Of a stretch of DNA of 64,000 nt, positions 7,575 to 16,526 are shown piece by piece. Position numbers and translations under genes: made by a program. Source of the stretch: Paracoccaceae bacterium (GTDB lineage: Bacteria > Pseudomonadota > Alphaproteobacteria > Rhodobacterales > Rhodobacteraceae). A model generated the notes under the pieces. It was not told the DNA's origin. It was given only the letters and a program-made list of their open reading frames with translations, and searched no databases. Each line of letters opens with the position of its first letter. The stretch's first letter is position 1. Where the stretch lies: the NCBI GenBank assembly GCA_020637675.1, contig JACKKD010000003.1, positions 620,001 to 684,000 on the forward strand. The letters are read 5' to 3'.

Positions 7575-9764
7575 TCACTTCAGGTCGTCGATGCCGATCG
7601 GGCCCGCGACGACCGTCGCGTGGGGATACCGTTCCGAACGCCCCTCGACGAGGAAAATCCTCCGATCGGGATAGGCCGCGGCGACCTTGCGATTGACCTC
7701 GGTCCCGAGGTCGACCGCGAAGAGCGGGGTATCGGCGTCGTCGCTGAAATCGTTCAGCCAGAACGCGCTGCCGTAACGTTCGGGTTTCTCGATGTGGACG
7801 AAGACAAGCGCGTTCCTGAGCTCAGCCCGCCGCGAGAGGTCGAGATAGTCGGCGTGGTAGTTGTTGATGTCGGGATACTTGTTGAAGGCGAGCCAGCTTT
7901 CGAAGACCGCGATCGAGGTCACGCCCAGCATCAGGAGGAGTGCGGTGATCCTCTCGGCGGCCTGGCCATGCGGATAGAGGGCGTGCATCCGCGCGACGAA
8001 TTCCCGGATGCCGAGGGCGGAGAAGAGAAGCATCGGAATGAGTGCCATGAACCAATAGCGCGGTCCGGCGTAGAATCCGCCCACATACCAGTAGAGCGCA
8101 TAGAGCAGGACCGTCACGCCGGTGATCACCGCCATTGCTGCCGCCAGGCGGCTCCAGCGCCCCCAGATGAGGAATACGAGCGCAAAGAAGAGTGACGCGC
8201 CCGCCCAGCCGAAGAGGTCGAAGTTGAGTTCGTAGAGGCTTTGCTGGAAGTTGATCAGCGCTTCCGCAGGCGTGTGACCGGGAAATACGTCCACATTGCC
8301 CCAGTCGGGCGGCCCGCGGTCAGGGCCGAAGCCGATGGCATTCGCTCCGGGACCCCAGAACGCGTCGAGATAGACGGTCATCGGCAGGGTCATCGGCGAC
8401 CCGGTCAGCGCGGTATTGTACGCGAAGAGGAGGATCCCCACCGCGATGCAGCCCAGCCCGTACATGACCACAGTGCGCCACTGCCGCCGGTCGGTCAGGA
8501 AACCCAGCGTCCAGAGCCCGGTCAGGACGCCCATGTAGACCCCCTCGAGCGGCCGGCTGAGAAAGAGCCAGCCCATCAGGGCGCCGGCAAGAAACGGCAA
8601 GAGGAAGCTTGGCGCCTCGCGCGACTTCTGAAGCAGCACCCACGCCCCGAGAACGAGCGCGGCGGTGAAGGTGTGCAGGAGATAGGTGGACGAGATCGAC
8701 AGGAACCAGGGCGAGACGGCGAGAAGGATCACGACGAGGTCGGCGGTGCGCCGGTCGGTCGCAGTCCGCACGAAACGGTGCAGGAGGACGACACAGATCG
8801 CGGCCAGAACCGGATTGAGAAGCCACGGCACCCCCGACCAGATCGCCGGGACGAGCGCGGCCGGCCAGCCCGGAAGATTGACGGAGAACCAGCGGTTGCC
8901 ATTGGCATCCATGAGGTAGTGGCCGAACGCCTCGACCACGGCCGGCACCGGAACGGAGAGCTGGCCCTCGGCGAAATAGCGAGCATGGAAGAGATAGACG
9001 ATCCCATCCAGGTGCGGCACTCCGTCGAAGGACCATAGGCTGATCATGGCGCAGATAACCAGGACGAAGAGCGCGGCGAGCCAGGGAAGGCTCCGGCCGG
9101 CAGGTGTCGCTCCGGTGTCGGCGCCTGGTGGCGCCACCAGCGGCGCGATCGGCCCCACCGCGGTGCTCAGCGCCGGGCCGGGCAGCGCCACGGCGAAAGC
9201 GGCGAGGGCAAGAAGGTTGCAGCCGAGGAAAGCCAACGCGATGGCAAGCTGCTTGACGTACCGGGAGGGGTTGTCCGAGGCGATGAAGTCCATCGCGGCC
9301 TTCGACGCGACCACGAGGACGAACGCCAGAAGGGCAAGGCGGGCCCAGCCCATTGCGCGACCGATCCGCCGGAGATGCCCCAGCCCGCCGTTCCGCAGCA
9401 GGTAGGCCGCAGCCACGACGCCCTGCGCGCCGACAGCGGCCAGCATGGCGGGGGACAGCCCGCCCGCCGACAGCCGGAAGTGCTGGAACCACAACGGATC
9501 CTTCAGCGCGAGCTGGGCGGCGAAACCCGCCAGGAAGAGCGCGGCCATGAGACCAGCCGATTGCCAGCGGGTCCAGAGACCGAGTCCGAAGGGCAGGATT
9601 GCGAGGCCGAGCGTGGCAATCCACCAGTACTCGATGCCGCGCAGCGCACCGCCGTTCAGATAGCCCGACGCCCCGATGGCGAGGACGGCCAGCGACACCG
9701 CGATCGCCAGGACGCGGCTCGTCGCCCGAAGAAGGTCCGACCCGGCGAGACTGCGTGCCTGCAT
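7575..9764 (-). CDS. Polytopic membrane protein, GT-C glycosyltransferase-like
   Basis: A 729-residue protein with about 14 hydrophobic helices spread over residues 15-600 and a soluble C-terminal tail of about 110 residues. The first periplasmic-type loop after a mid-protein helix reads HLDGIVYLFHARYFAEGQL, which resembles the acidic catalytic loop of GT-C (PMT/ArnT-like) enzymes that use lipid-linked sugars. The next genes encode a methyltransferase and a flippase on the same strand, so a role in modifying or completing a surface glycan is the best inference. Family placement is by topology and this loop only. Confidence 0.6.
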   Translation of the reverse strand: MQARSLAGSDLLRATSRVLAIAVSLAVLAIGASGYLNGGALRGIEYWWIATLGLAILPFGLGLWTRWQSAGLMAALFLAGFAAQLALKDPLWFQHFRLSAGGLSPAMLAAVGAQGVVAAAYLLRNGGLGHLRRIGRAMGWARLALLAFVLVVASKAAMDFIASDNPSRYVKQLAIALAFLGCNLLALAAFAVALPGPALSTAVGPIAPLVAPPGADTGATPAGRSLPWLAALFVLVICAMISLWSFDGVPHLDGIVYLFHARYFAEGQLSVPVPAVVEAFGHYLMDANGNRWFSVNLPGWPAALVPAIWSGVPWLLNPVLAAICVVLLHRFVRTATDRRTADLVVILLAVSPWFLSISSTYLLHTFTAALVLGAWVLLQKSREAPSFLLPFLAGALMGWLFLSRPLEGVYMGVLTGLWTLGFLTDRRQWRTVVMYGLGCIAVGILLFAYNTALTGSPMTLPMTVYLDAFWGPGANAIGFGPDRGPPDWGNVDVFPGHTPAEALINFQQSLYELNFDLFGWAGASLFFALVFLIWGRWSRLAAAMAVITGVTVLLYALYWYVGGFYAGPRYWFMALIPMLLFSALGIREFVARMHALYPHGQAAERITALLLMLGVTSIAVFESWLAFNKYPDINNYHADYLDLSRRAELRNALVFVHIEKPERYGSAFWLNDFSDDADTPLFAVDLGTEVNRKVAAAYPDRRIFLVEGRSERYPHATVVAGPIGIDDLK

Positions 9765-9842
9765 GTTCTGTTCACCCCGTTCCGTCTTTCGCGTGCTTCA
9801 AGGGCATCGGCCGTCCCCTGACCCCGTGGATCGATCCGAGAT

Positions 9843-10607
9843 CTACCGGCCGACCCTCACGACCACGAAGAGCTTGCGGATCAGCGGTCGCTCACCCCAG
9901 GAGAAGAGTTGCGCGCAGGCGACGTCGTACTTCTCCATGATCTCCTTGTGCGCGCGGCTTTCGCCGGCCGTCCAGAGTTCGGTGTCGCCCCAGTCGTCGT
10001 AGCCGATCAGCGTTCCGGGGCCGATCAGCTTGTGCGAGAAGAGGAAATTCAGGACATCCATCGTGCTGTTGTAGAGATCGGCGTCAATGTCCACATAGGC
10101 CGCCGGCTTGAACGTGCCGTTCGCGACAAGTTCGGGCTTCAGCGTCTCGGAGAACCAGCCGGGATGGATCATCCGCTGGTCCTCGGTCACGCCAAGCTCG
10201 CCGAGCCGCCGCTCCAGCCCCGAGAGCGGCGAGGCGAAGGCGCCCACGTCCCAGACCGCCGGGACCTCGATGCCGGGGTCCTCGGGCGGAAGACCCTGGA
10301 AGGAATCGAAGAGGTGCAGGTACGGCATCTTGCTCGTCAGGCTCTGATATCCTTCGAGCAGGCCGTGAACTGTGCCGCCATGTGCGACGCCGAAACAGTA
10401 GGCCTGCTTGCCGCCAGCCGCCGAGTCAAAGCGCTCCAGGTAACGCGGAACGAGATAGCGCCAGGAATGGATGCCGTTGACCATCTCCGCCTTCTCGGAA
10501 GGGCTGAGGTCGATGTCGATCGTTTCAAGAAGCCGCTCCAGCGGCCAGCGGCGGGCGACGGCGACCCATTTCACCAGGAATGACTTCTTGCGAATCCAAT
10601 GAAGCAT
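9843..10607 (-). CDS. TylF-like (macrocin O-methyltransferase family) methyltransferase
   Basis: The 254-residue product has two TylF-family signatures: LFDSFQGLPPED near the middle and YVDIDADLYNST, the metal-binding aspartates of these Mg-dependent SAM O-methyltransferases. The ATG at 10607 follows AAGGACGAG; upstream in-frame starts lack a ribosome site. TylF homologues methylate sugars of antibiotics or surface polysaccharides. Given the flippase upstream and the GT-C-like gene downstream, it probably methylates a sugar of the exported glycan. Confidence 0.82.
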   Translation of the reverse strand: MLHWIRKKSFLVKWVAVARRWPLERLLETIDIDLSPSEKAEMVNGIHSWRYLVPRYLERFDSAAGGKQAYCFGVAHGGTVHGLLEGYQSLTSKMPYLHLFDSFQGLPPEDPGIEVPAVWDVGAFASPLSGLERRLGELGVTEDQRMIHPGWFSETLKPELVANGTFKPAAYVDIDADLYNSTMDVLNFLFSHKLIGPGTLIGYDDWGDTELWTAGESRAHKEIMEKYDVACAQLFSWGERPLIRKLFVVVRVGR

Positions 10608-10799
10608 CGTCTCTCGTCCTTCTCGCGGACGCGTGCGCCGGTCAATCCGGCGCCGCGATCCCCGTGTTTCAAATCGCAACGGCGCGGTCCGGCATGGGCC
10701 CGCAAATCCACGGATCGGCCATAGCAGATTTATCGCGTCAGGCCTATCGGCAGGAAACACTGTCGCCGTTCGGGAAGCAGTGCGCGGCGTCAGGCAGGA

Positions 10800-12227
10800 T
10801 CATGCCCGCACGTAGCTCTTCAGCCGCGCGAAGGTGCCCGGCATGAAACCGACGACGGCGATCAGCGCCATGGCCACGCCGATCAGGACGGCCAGTGCGA
10901 CGTAGGCGATATCGTCGATCCGCCCGAGGGCGAGCAGGCGCCAGAGTGCCACGACGAGGCCCATCGCCACGGTCACGATTGCGGGCGACCGGAGCGCATG
11001 GGCGAACCCCCGGGCAGGTATCGCTTCCGGCGCAAGCGCCGCGCGCGTGCAGAGCGGCAGCACAAGCACGGCGCGCAATGCGACGGCCGCGGCCGCCGCG
11101 ACCGCCCCGAAGGGGCTGGCCAACCCGACCAGGATGATGCCGAGAGCAGCCTCGATCGCAATCACGCCGAGGTATGCGTCCACCCGGTCGAGCGCCAGGA
11201 GATATGCTTCCTGCGTTGCCGTCAGCGCCATCGCGGCGCCCGCGACGCAAAGGAACGGAATGATGTGGCCGGCGGCGTCCCATTCCGGTCCGAGAAGCAC
11301 CCGTGTCAGCGGGAAGGCGACCAGCGCCAGTCCGGCGAGCGAGACGAAGCCGGCGAAGGCCGAAAGCTCCGTCAGGTCGAGGAAGAAGCCAGAGGTGCGG
11401 CCCGTCTGGCGGCGCAGTTCGGCGATCGCAGATTGCGCGACACCCTGGATGACCCTGACCGAGACCTTGATCACGATCTCGACGAGTCGGGCCGAGAAGG
11501 CAAAGAGACCCGCGGCCCGCGGATCGGCGAATATGCCCAGCATGACGGTCGGGGTCTGGTTCACCACGAGCGTCCAGGTCCTGAGCTTGAGCACGCGCGG
11601 GCCGAGACCGCGGATGAGGCCGAACTCGGCGCGGGTGGGAAGGCGGCGCGGCCACCAGCGCGCGCCGAGGATCGCGAGGACGCTGTTGATGCCAAGCTCC
11701 GCAAGGCGCTGGCCGACGAGGCTCCAGGCGCCGTAGCCGTTCATGGCCATCGCGATTCCCACGAGCCCGCCGAGCGTCACGCCGACAATGGTCCGGATTG
11801 CGAGGGTTTTGTATTCCATTCGGCGACGCAGCAATGCGGTCGAGACCCCACCGAGGCCGATCATCAGCACGGCCGGACTGACAGTTGTCAGCAGTGGCGC
11901 GACGGAGGGCTGCCCGTAGAGTTTCGCCACGACCTGCGCCAGGCCCATAAGCGCGACCATGATGGCGGTGGCGATGCCCGTCAGCGCGAAGAACGTCGCC
12001 TCGAGCCGACCGTCTTCGAGCGATTCCCGCTCGATGATGGCCTCGGTGATCGTGTCGCGGACAAGAAATTCTCCAAGGAAAAGAAAGGCAAAGGCCATTG
12101 ATGCGATGCCGAAGCTTTCGACGCCGATGATCCGTGCGATGACGAGGAAGATCAGGGCCGCTGCCGCCTGTTCCATCCAGGCCGCGGCTGCGCTCCAGGC
12201 TGCGGCGGTGGAGAATTCTCGTTTCAT
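10800..12227 (-). CDS. Wzx-type polysaccharide flippase
   Basis: A 475-residue MATE/MOP-superfamily membrane protein with about 12-14 helices. It begins AAAWSAAAAWMEQAAAALIF and has VIARIIGVESFGIASMAFAF, the typical first helices of O-antigen/exopolysaccharide translocases. Wzx flippases move undecaprenyl-linked repeat units across the inner membrane. The ATG at 12227 has GTGAGAAG before it. It is divergent from the epimerase gene across a 267-bp region. No polymerase (Wzy) or chain-length protein is recognised nearby. Confidence 0.85.
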   Translation of the reverse strand: MKREFSTAAAWSAAAAWMEQAAAALIFLVIARIIGVESFGIASMAFAFLFLGEFLVRDTITEAIIERESLEDGRLEATFFALTGIATAIMVALMGLAQVVAKLYGQPSVAPLLTTVSPAVLMIGLGGVSTALLRRRMEYKTLAIRTIVGVTLGGLVGIAMAMNGYGAWSLVGQRLAELGINSVLAILGARWWPRRLPTRAEFGLIRGLGPRVLKLRTWTLVVNQTPTVMLGIFADPRAAGLFAFSARLVEIVIKVSVRVIQGVAQSAIAELRRQTGRTSGFFLDLTELSAFAGFVSLAGLALVAFPLTRVLLGPEWDAAGHIIPFLCVAGAAMALTATQEAYLLALDRVDAYLGVIAIEAALGIILVGLASPFGAVAAAAAVALRAVLVLPLCTRAALAPEAIPARGFAHALRSPAIVTVAMGLVVALWRLLALGRIDDIAYVALAVLIGVAMALIAVVGFMPGTFARLKSYVRA

Positions 12228-12338
12228 CGGGCGCTTCTCACCAGCATCTTGACGGGTTCGGTCCGGCGGCTTCCTGTGCGAACCGGGTGTGAACGCCCGT
12301 TCTCCGGCATCAGTCGAAAGCCGAATGCACCCTTGCCT

Positions 12339-12357
12339 GTCAACCAGAATCGTTGAC
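12339..12357. promoter_or_regulatory. Inverted repeat in divergent flippase/epimerase region
   Basis: GTCAAC and GTTGAC form a perfect 6-bp inverted repeat with a 7-bp spacer (CCAGAAT and C). It lies between the divergently transcribed flippase and epimerase genes, where an operator controlling both would be expected. The regulator is unknown. Confidence 0.35.
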
Positions 12358-12494
12358 GAATAGCCGAGGCCACGAGAAACATGTCGCCGCATTGGCCGGA
12401 CTCCCGGCGTGCTGCGCGGTTTGAAATCAAGACCCTGACCGAGGCGCCAACCAAGTCGCGCCATCGGTCTATTGAACAGATTGGAGAGGATACG

Positions 12495-13550
12495 TTGGAC
12501 TGGTCTTCAAAGAACGTACTCGTCACGGGCGGCTGCTCCTTCATCGGCTCGCACCTGGTCGAGGGCCTCGTGCGCCGCGGGGCGCGGGTAAGGGTTGCCG
12601 ACGATCTCTCCAGCGGTATCCGGGAGAACATCGATCAGGTGATGAAGACCGGCAAGGTCGAGTTCGACGAGGTCGATCTGCTCGACCCGCGCACGGCTGC
12701 GAAGGCCGTCGCCGACATGCAGGTGGTCTTTCACCTCGCCGCCACCCATGGCGGGCGGGGCTACATCAGCACGCATCAGGCGGCCTGCTCGACCAACCTC
12801 GCGCTGGACAGCATCATGACCCGCGAGGCGTATCGGGCCGGCGTGGAGCATTTCACCTTCGCATCGTCGGGTTGCGTCTACCCGACCAGCCTGCAGAGCG
12901 ATCCGAGCGAGATCCTCTACCTTACCGAGGATCTGGTGAAACCGCCCTACGAGGCCGACGACCTTTATGGTTGGGCCAAGCTGATGGCGGAGCTGGCGCT
13001 CAGGGCCTATCACGAGGAATACGGCATGAAGTGCGCCTCCGTGCGCTACTTCACCGCCTACGGTCCGCGCTGCCCCACGAACCACGCGGTCGTCGCGATG
13101 ATCGCCCGCGCGTTCCTGCGGCAGGACCCCTTCGTCGTCTGGGGCACCGGCGAACAGATCCGCAACTGGACCTATGTCAGCGACATCGTGGAGGGCACGA
13201 TCCGCGCCGCCGAACGCATCGAGGACGGCACCGCGGTCAACCTCGGCACGATGGAGCGCACATCGGTCATCCAGTGCGCCCAGATGATCCTTGAGCGCAC
13301 CGGACTGAAAGCCGGGATCGAGCGTGACCTGAGCAAGCCGACCGGCCCCTACAACCGGGTCTGCGACAACAGCCTGGCAAAGAAGCTGCTGGGATGGGAG
13401 CCGGAGGTGCCGTTCTCCGAGGGGCTGGACCGGACCATCCGCTGGTATTTCGACTATCACGACCGCGACGACGTGGCCTCGGATTTCGAGCAGTCGCTGA
13501 CCGGCCGCGGCTTCGAGAAGACCAGCAAGAAGGCGGCAAGCGCGGCCTAG
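12495..13550 (+). CDS. NAD-dependent sugar-nucleotide epimerase/dehydratase
   Basis: A 351-residue extended SDR enzyme. The dinucleotide motif is VTGGCSFIGSH near the N-terminus and the catalytic pair is in YGWAK, with SSGCVYP supplying the serine region. The likely start is TTG at 12495, because TTGGAGAGGATACG directly precedes it and the fold begins seven residues later; an in-frame ATG at 12381 would add 38 unrelated residues. HGGRGYI and SSGCVYP resemble GDP-mannose 3,5-epimerase and UDP-sugar epimerases, but the substrate cannot be decided. It probably supplies a sugar for the adjacent glycan locus. Confidence 0.87.
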   Translation: MDWSSKNVLVTGGCSFIGSHLVEGLVRRGARVRVADDLSSGIRENIDQVMKTGKVEFDEVDLLDPRTAAKAVADMQVVFHLAATHGGRGYISTHQAACSTNLALDSIMTREAYRAGVEHFTFASSGCVYPTSLQSDPSEILYLTEDLVKPPYEADDLYGWAKLMAELALRAYHEEYGMKCASVRYFTAYGPRCPTNHAVVAMIARAFLRQDPFVVWGTGEQIRNWTYVSDIVEGTIRAAERIEDGTAVNLGTMERTSVIQCAQMILERTGLKAGIERDLSKPTGPYNRVCDNSLAKKLLGWEPEVPFSEGLDRTIRWYFDYHDRDDVASDFEQSLTGRGFEKTSKKAASAA

Positions 13551-13581
13551 GCGAGCCGCCGGCGGACCGCCTGCTTCCCGA

Positions 13582-13617
13582 GCGGCCCGAACGCCCTTCG
13601 CCGGCGTTGCGGGCCGC
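13582..13617. terminator. Strong hairpin between convergent genes
   Basis: GCGGCCCGAACGCC pairs with GGCGTTGCGGGCCGC over 14 bp with one bulged base, around a 7-base loop. It sits in the 103-bp gap between the epimerase stop and the end of the arylsulfotransferase-like gene, so it could stop transcription from both sides. There is no clear T tract. Confidence 0.5.
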
Positions 13618-13653
13618 GTGCTTCTGCTGTGCCCGGGACGTGGCCGCGTGCGG

Positions 13654-15057
13654 CTAGTTGCATTTCGCAGCCTTCCACCGCGTCTTCAGCCTGTCGCCTT
13701 CCGCGCGTGTCAGGTAGCGGCTCCATCCCAGATGGTAGATCAACCCGTTCTTTTTCGCGCGGTTGATGTGCTCGACGGCCAGTTCGCCCTTGGGCGTAAA
13801 GATCAGGGTCCGGCCCGACTCGGACTCGTCCACGTAGTAGTGCCCGTCCGGCAGGACGGTGAAAAGGCCGCCCGCTTCGTTCCTGAAGTCGTTCGCCGCC
13901 AGAACCTTTGCATAGGGGCTGGAAACCGTGTCGGTGGCGAAGTCGTAGTAGATGATGTCGCTGCGGCCGTTGACGAATTCCCCGTCGCCGAAGTTCAGCG
14001 CGTTGTTGTTGAAGACGGCGATGGTGGTGCTGTCGATCACGTCGACGTCATGCTGCGAGACCCAGGGCCCCGACTTCCACCACAGGATCTTGTCCGTGGA
14101 GGGGCGGATGAGCATGATCGTCGAAGGATGGCGCAGGCTGACGAAGATGTCGCCGCGCTTCCAGTAGGGTCCGTCCTCGAATACCGGCTGAACGTCGTTG
14201 AGGTGGAGAGGGTCGCCATAGAACTTGTGTGCCCCTAGGATCAGGAACCCGAGCCCCTGGTCGAGCATCATCTTCGTCACCGAGCGATGGTAAAGCACCT
14301 TGCCCTCGGCAGAGAACTCCACGATCGAGGGATCGTAGAAGGTTGGAGCCAATCCCCGGACCTCCTGCGGACGGACGAAACCCGATGTCCAGAAATTGCC
14401 GTCCGGTCCGGGTTCGGTCGTGTGATGATAGAATTCGTCGTCGAGAATCCACACCGGATCGCCGCACGGAGTCATCCTGACCATCGGGCTTTCCTGGGCT
14501 TTCACGAGCAGATCGCCGTTGTCGAGCGGCACGGGGTGGACGGCCTGGAAGCGCCGCGGGTTCAGCCAGCTGCTGACGGACCGGCCGGACGACGAAGATG
14601 CACCCGCGAAAAGCCTTTCGGGGTCGACATCTATGCGGTGCACCGTCTCGCCGGCCTTGAGGTCCACGAGTTCGAAGACATGGTGGCCGACATCGCCATC
14701 GTGACGGCTGAACAGGAGATATCCGTCCAGCCCGCTTTCGAGCCGCACGTCGAAGAACGTCCATCCCTGCTTTCCGGGAAAGCGGTCGGAATGCTCGGTC
14801 GCCATCCCGGCCAGGTCGTCCTGCATCATCATCCGGAATGCACGCGCCGCCTCGGACGGCAGGGCCGCCAGACCGTAGGCGAGATTACCCATCCGTCCGA
14901 ACTGATCTCTCCCGAGCGCGCGCTCGCGCACGATGGCGCCGAACGACCAGCCGCCAAGCAAGAGTGCCGCGACCAGAAGCACGACGACCCGGACCGCGAT
15001 GCGCCGCGAGGCAATTGCCTCGATGCGCCGGCCGATCGATCCCAGGACAGAATCCAT
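13654..15057 (-). CDS. Arylsulfotransferase-family protein, membrane anchored (copy 2)
   Basis: A 467-residue protein with one N-terminal helix (about 22-42) and a beta-propeller-like remainder. Family marks are HHTTEPGPDGNFW (from 211), HLNDVQP (from 285), GDIFVSLRHPS (from 302) and SQHDVDVI (from 334), the QHD segment conserved in PAPS-independent aryl sulfotransferases. The ATG at 15057 follows GAGAAGGGA. It lies 43 bp downstream of a paralogue on the same strand. Transfer of sulfate in the periplasm to a sugar or phenolic acceptor is possible but unproven; several family members are uncharacterised. Confidence 0.75.
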   Translation of the reverse strand: MDSVLGSIGRRIEAIASRRIAVRVVVLLVAALLLGGWSFGAIVRERALGRDQFGRMGNLAYGLAALPSEAARAFRMMMQDDLAGMATEHSDRFPGKQGWTFFDVRLESGLDGYLLFSRHDGDVGHHVFELVDLKAGETVHRIDVDPERLFAGASSSSGRSVSSWLNPRRFQAVHPVPLDNGDLLVKAQESPMVRMTPCGDPVWILDDEFYHHTTEPGPDGNFWTSGFVRPQEVRGLAPTFYDPSIVEFSAEGKVLYHRSVTKMMLDQGLGFLILGAHKFYGDPLHLNDVQPVFEDGPYWKRGDIFVSLRHPSTIMLIRPSTDKILWWKSGPWVSQHDVDVIDSTTIAVFNNNALNFGDGEFVNGRSDIIYYDFATDTVSSPYAKVLAANDFRNEAGGLFTVLPDGHYYVDESESGRTLIFTPKGELAVEHINRAKKNGLIYHLGWSRYLTRAEGDRLKTRWKAAKCN

Positions 15058-15100
15058 GCCGAAGTCCCTTCTCCCGCTGCGTTGTGCCGTCAATCCGTTG

Positions 15101-16513
15101 TCATGGCGCAACCGGACGACTGGCGCAGCTTCGCCCAAGCTCCGCAATCCGCTGTCGGTCGAGGCCGGCGGGAAGCCGCAGGCCGCCGAGCACCATGCCA
15201 AGCAGGCCCTCGGCGATTCCCCTGTCGAGGACGTTGTTGTATTCCCAGGCCAGTTTTCCGTCGGGGGTCAGTTCGAAGACGCGCCCCCAGCGCGCCTCCG
15301 TCACGAGAAGATTGCCGTTCGGCAGCCATTGATGCTTGCCCATGATGTCGCTGAAGAAAGGCACCTCCTTGCTGCCCTGGAAGAAGACCCTTTCGCTCTT
15401 GTCCCGCGCGTTCAGGATGACGATCCTGCTGAACACGTCCGCCGGTCGCTCGCGCCTGTTCATGTCGCTTTTGACGACCGCATGGTTGTCGAAGAGCGAG
15501 ATTTCGTCCCCGCTGATGAAATCGGGATCGTGCTGCATCACGAAGGATCCGGTATAGGCGTACTTGATCTTCCGTGTCGCCCTGTTGAACACGATGACCG
15601 TGTTCAGGTTGCGGAGCGAGACGAGGATGTCGCCTGGCCCGAAGACCCCCGGCTTCAAGTCGGCAGGAAAGATTTCGGCATCGTTCAAGTGGAGCAGGTC
15701 GTTGTCGCCGAAATGCAGTCCGAACGGCGCGTGCGCGGCCAGATAATAAAGACCGCCCAGCCCGTTTTCGAGCAGAAGGTCGTTGACGGAAATGCGTTCC
15801 AGCACCTTGCCCTGGGCGCTGACGAACGTCACGTACTCGCGGAAGGTCTCCACGTTGCCGAATTCGTCCTTATGGCCGGGTTCGGCCACGTAGTCCTGTT
15901 CGGAGACGATGAATCCCCCGTCTCCGTCTCGCTCCACCGAGTGATGCGTGAAGGCCGGCAAGCGCCAGACCGGATTGCCGCAGTAATCGAGGCGGATGAG
16001 TCCGAACGGCTCGAAGTTGAACACGATGTCACCCTTCGAAGTGATCACCAGACCGTGGATCTCGCCGCCCGGGTCGGCCTTTGGGCGGTCGCGTTCAGGG
16101 ATGTGGTCCGTCTCCGGCCAAAGCGCAAAGATGTCGATCACCCACTGGTGCAGGACGGTGCCTTCATTGTCGATGATGCGGATAGCCATCTTCCGGTCTT
16201 CATCGATGCCGTAGACGAGAACCGGCGCCTTGCTGACGGCACCGGGCAGGTAGGTATGGGTCTCGGGCACGCTTTCGGCCGGACGCCGGTAGAAGAACCA
16301 GCCGTCCTCGGGCTTGACCTGGCCGCGAATGAGGGTGAGGCCCTTTTGCGCCTGGATCAGGACGGCGTGCAACTGCGGATAGGGGAAAAGGTCGTTGCGA
16401 TGCGCAAGGACGCCGTAGAGCCAGATCGCGAAGCCGACGGCGACCGCGAACAGGATTGCAGCGATGCGGTCCGAGTTCAGTGCCTTAAACCTCTGCATCA
16501 CCCGTGGCATCAT
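15101..16513 (-). CDS. Arylsulfotransferase-family protein, membrane anchored (copy 1)
   Basis: A 470-residue paralogue of the next gene, with an N-terminal helix at about 17-36 and the same ordered motifs: THHSVERDGDGG (from 189), HLNDAEIFP (from 275), GDILVSLRNLNT (from 294), MQHDPDFI (from 326) and FDNH (341-344). These match the arylsulfotransferase (ASST) propeller family. The start has GAAGGACCGAA before it. It follows the NodZ-like glycosyltransferase with a 13-bp gap, so the three minus-strand genes look like one transcript. The acceptor is unknown; a surface glycan is a reasonable guess. Confidence 0.77.
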   Translation of the reverse strand: MMPRVMQRFKALNSDRIAAILFAVAVGFAIWLYGVLAHRNDLFPYPQLHAVLIQAQKGLTLIRGQVKPEDGWFFYRRPAESVPETHTYLPGAVSKAPVLVYGIDEDRKMAIRIIDNEGTVLHQWVIDIFALWPETDHIPERDRPKADPGGEIHGLVITSKGDIVFNFEPFGLIRLDYCGNPVWRLPAFTHHSVERDGDGGFIVSEQDYVAEPGHKDEFGNVETFREYVTFVSAQGKVLERISVNDLLLENGLGGLYYLAAHAPFGLHFGDNDLLHLNDAEIFPADLKPGVFGPGDILVSLRNLNTVIVFNRATRKIKYAYTGSFVMQHDPDFISGDEISLFDNHAVVKSDMNRRERPADVFSRIVILNARDKSERVFFQGSKEVPFFSDIMGKHQWLPNGNLLVTEARWGRVFELTPDGKLAWEYNNVLDRGIAEGLLGMVLGGLRLPAGLDRQRIAELGRSCASRPVAP

Positions 16514-16526
16514 TTCGGTCCTTCCG

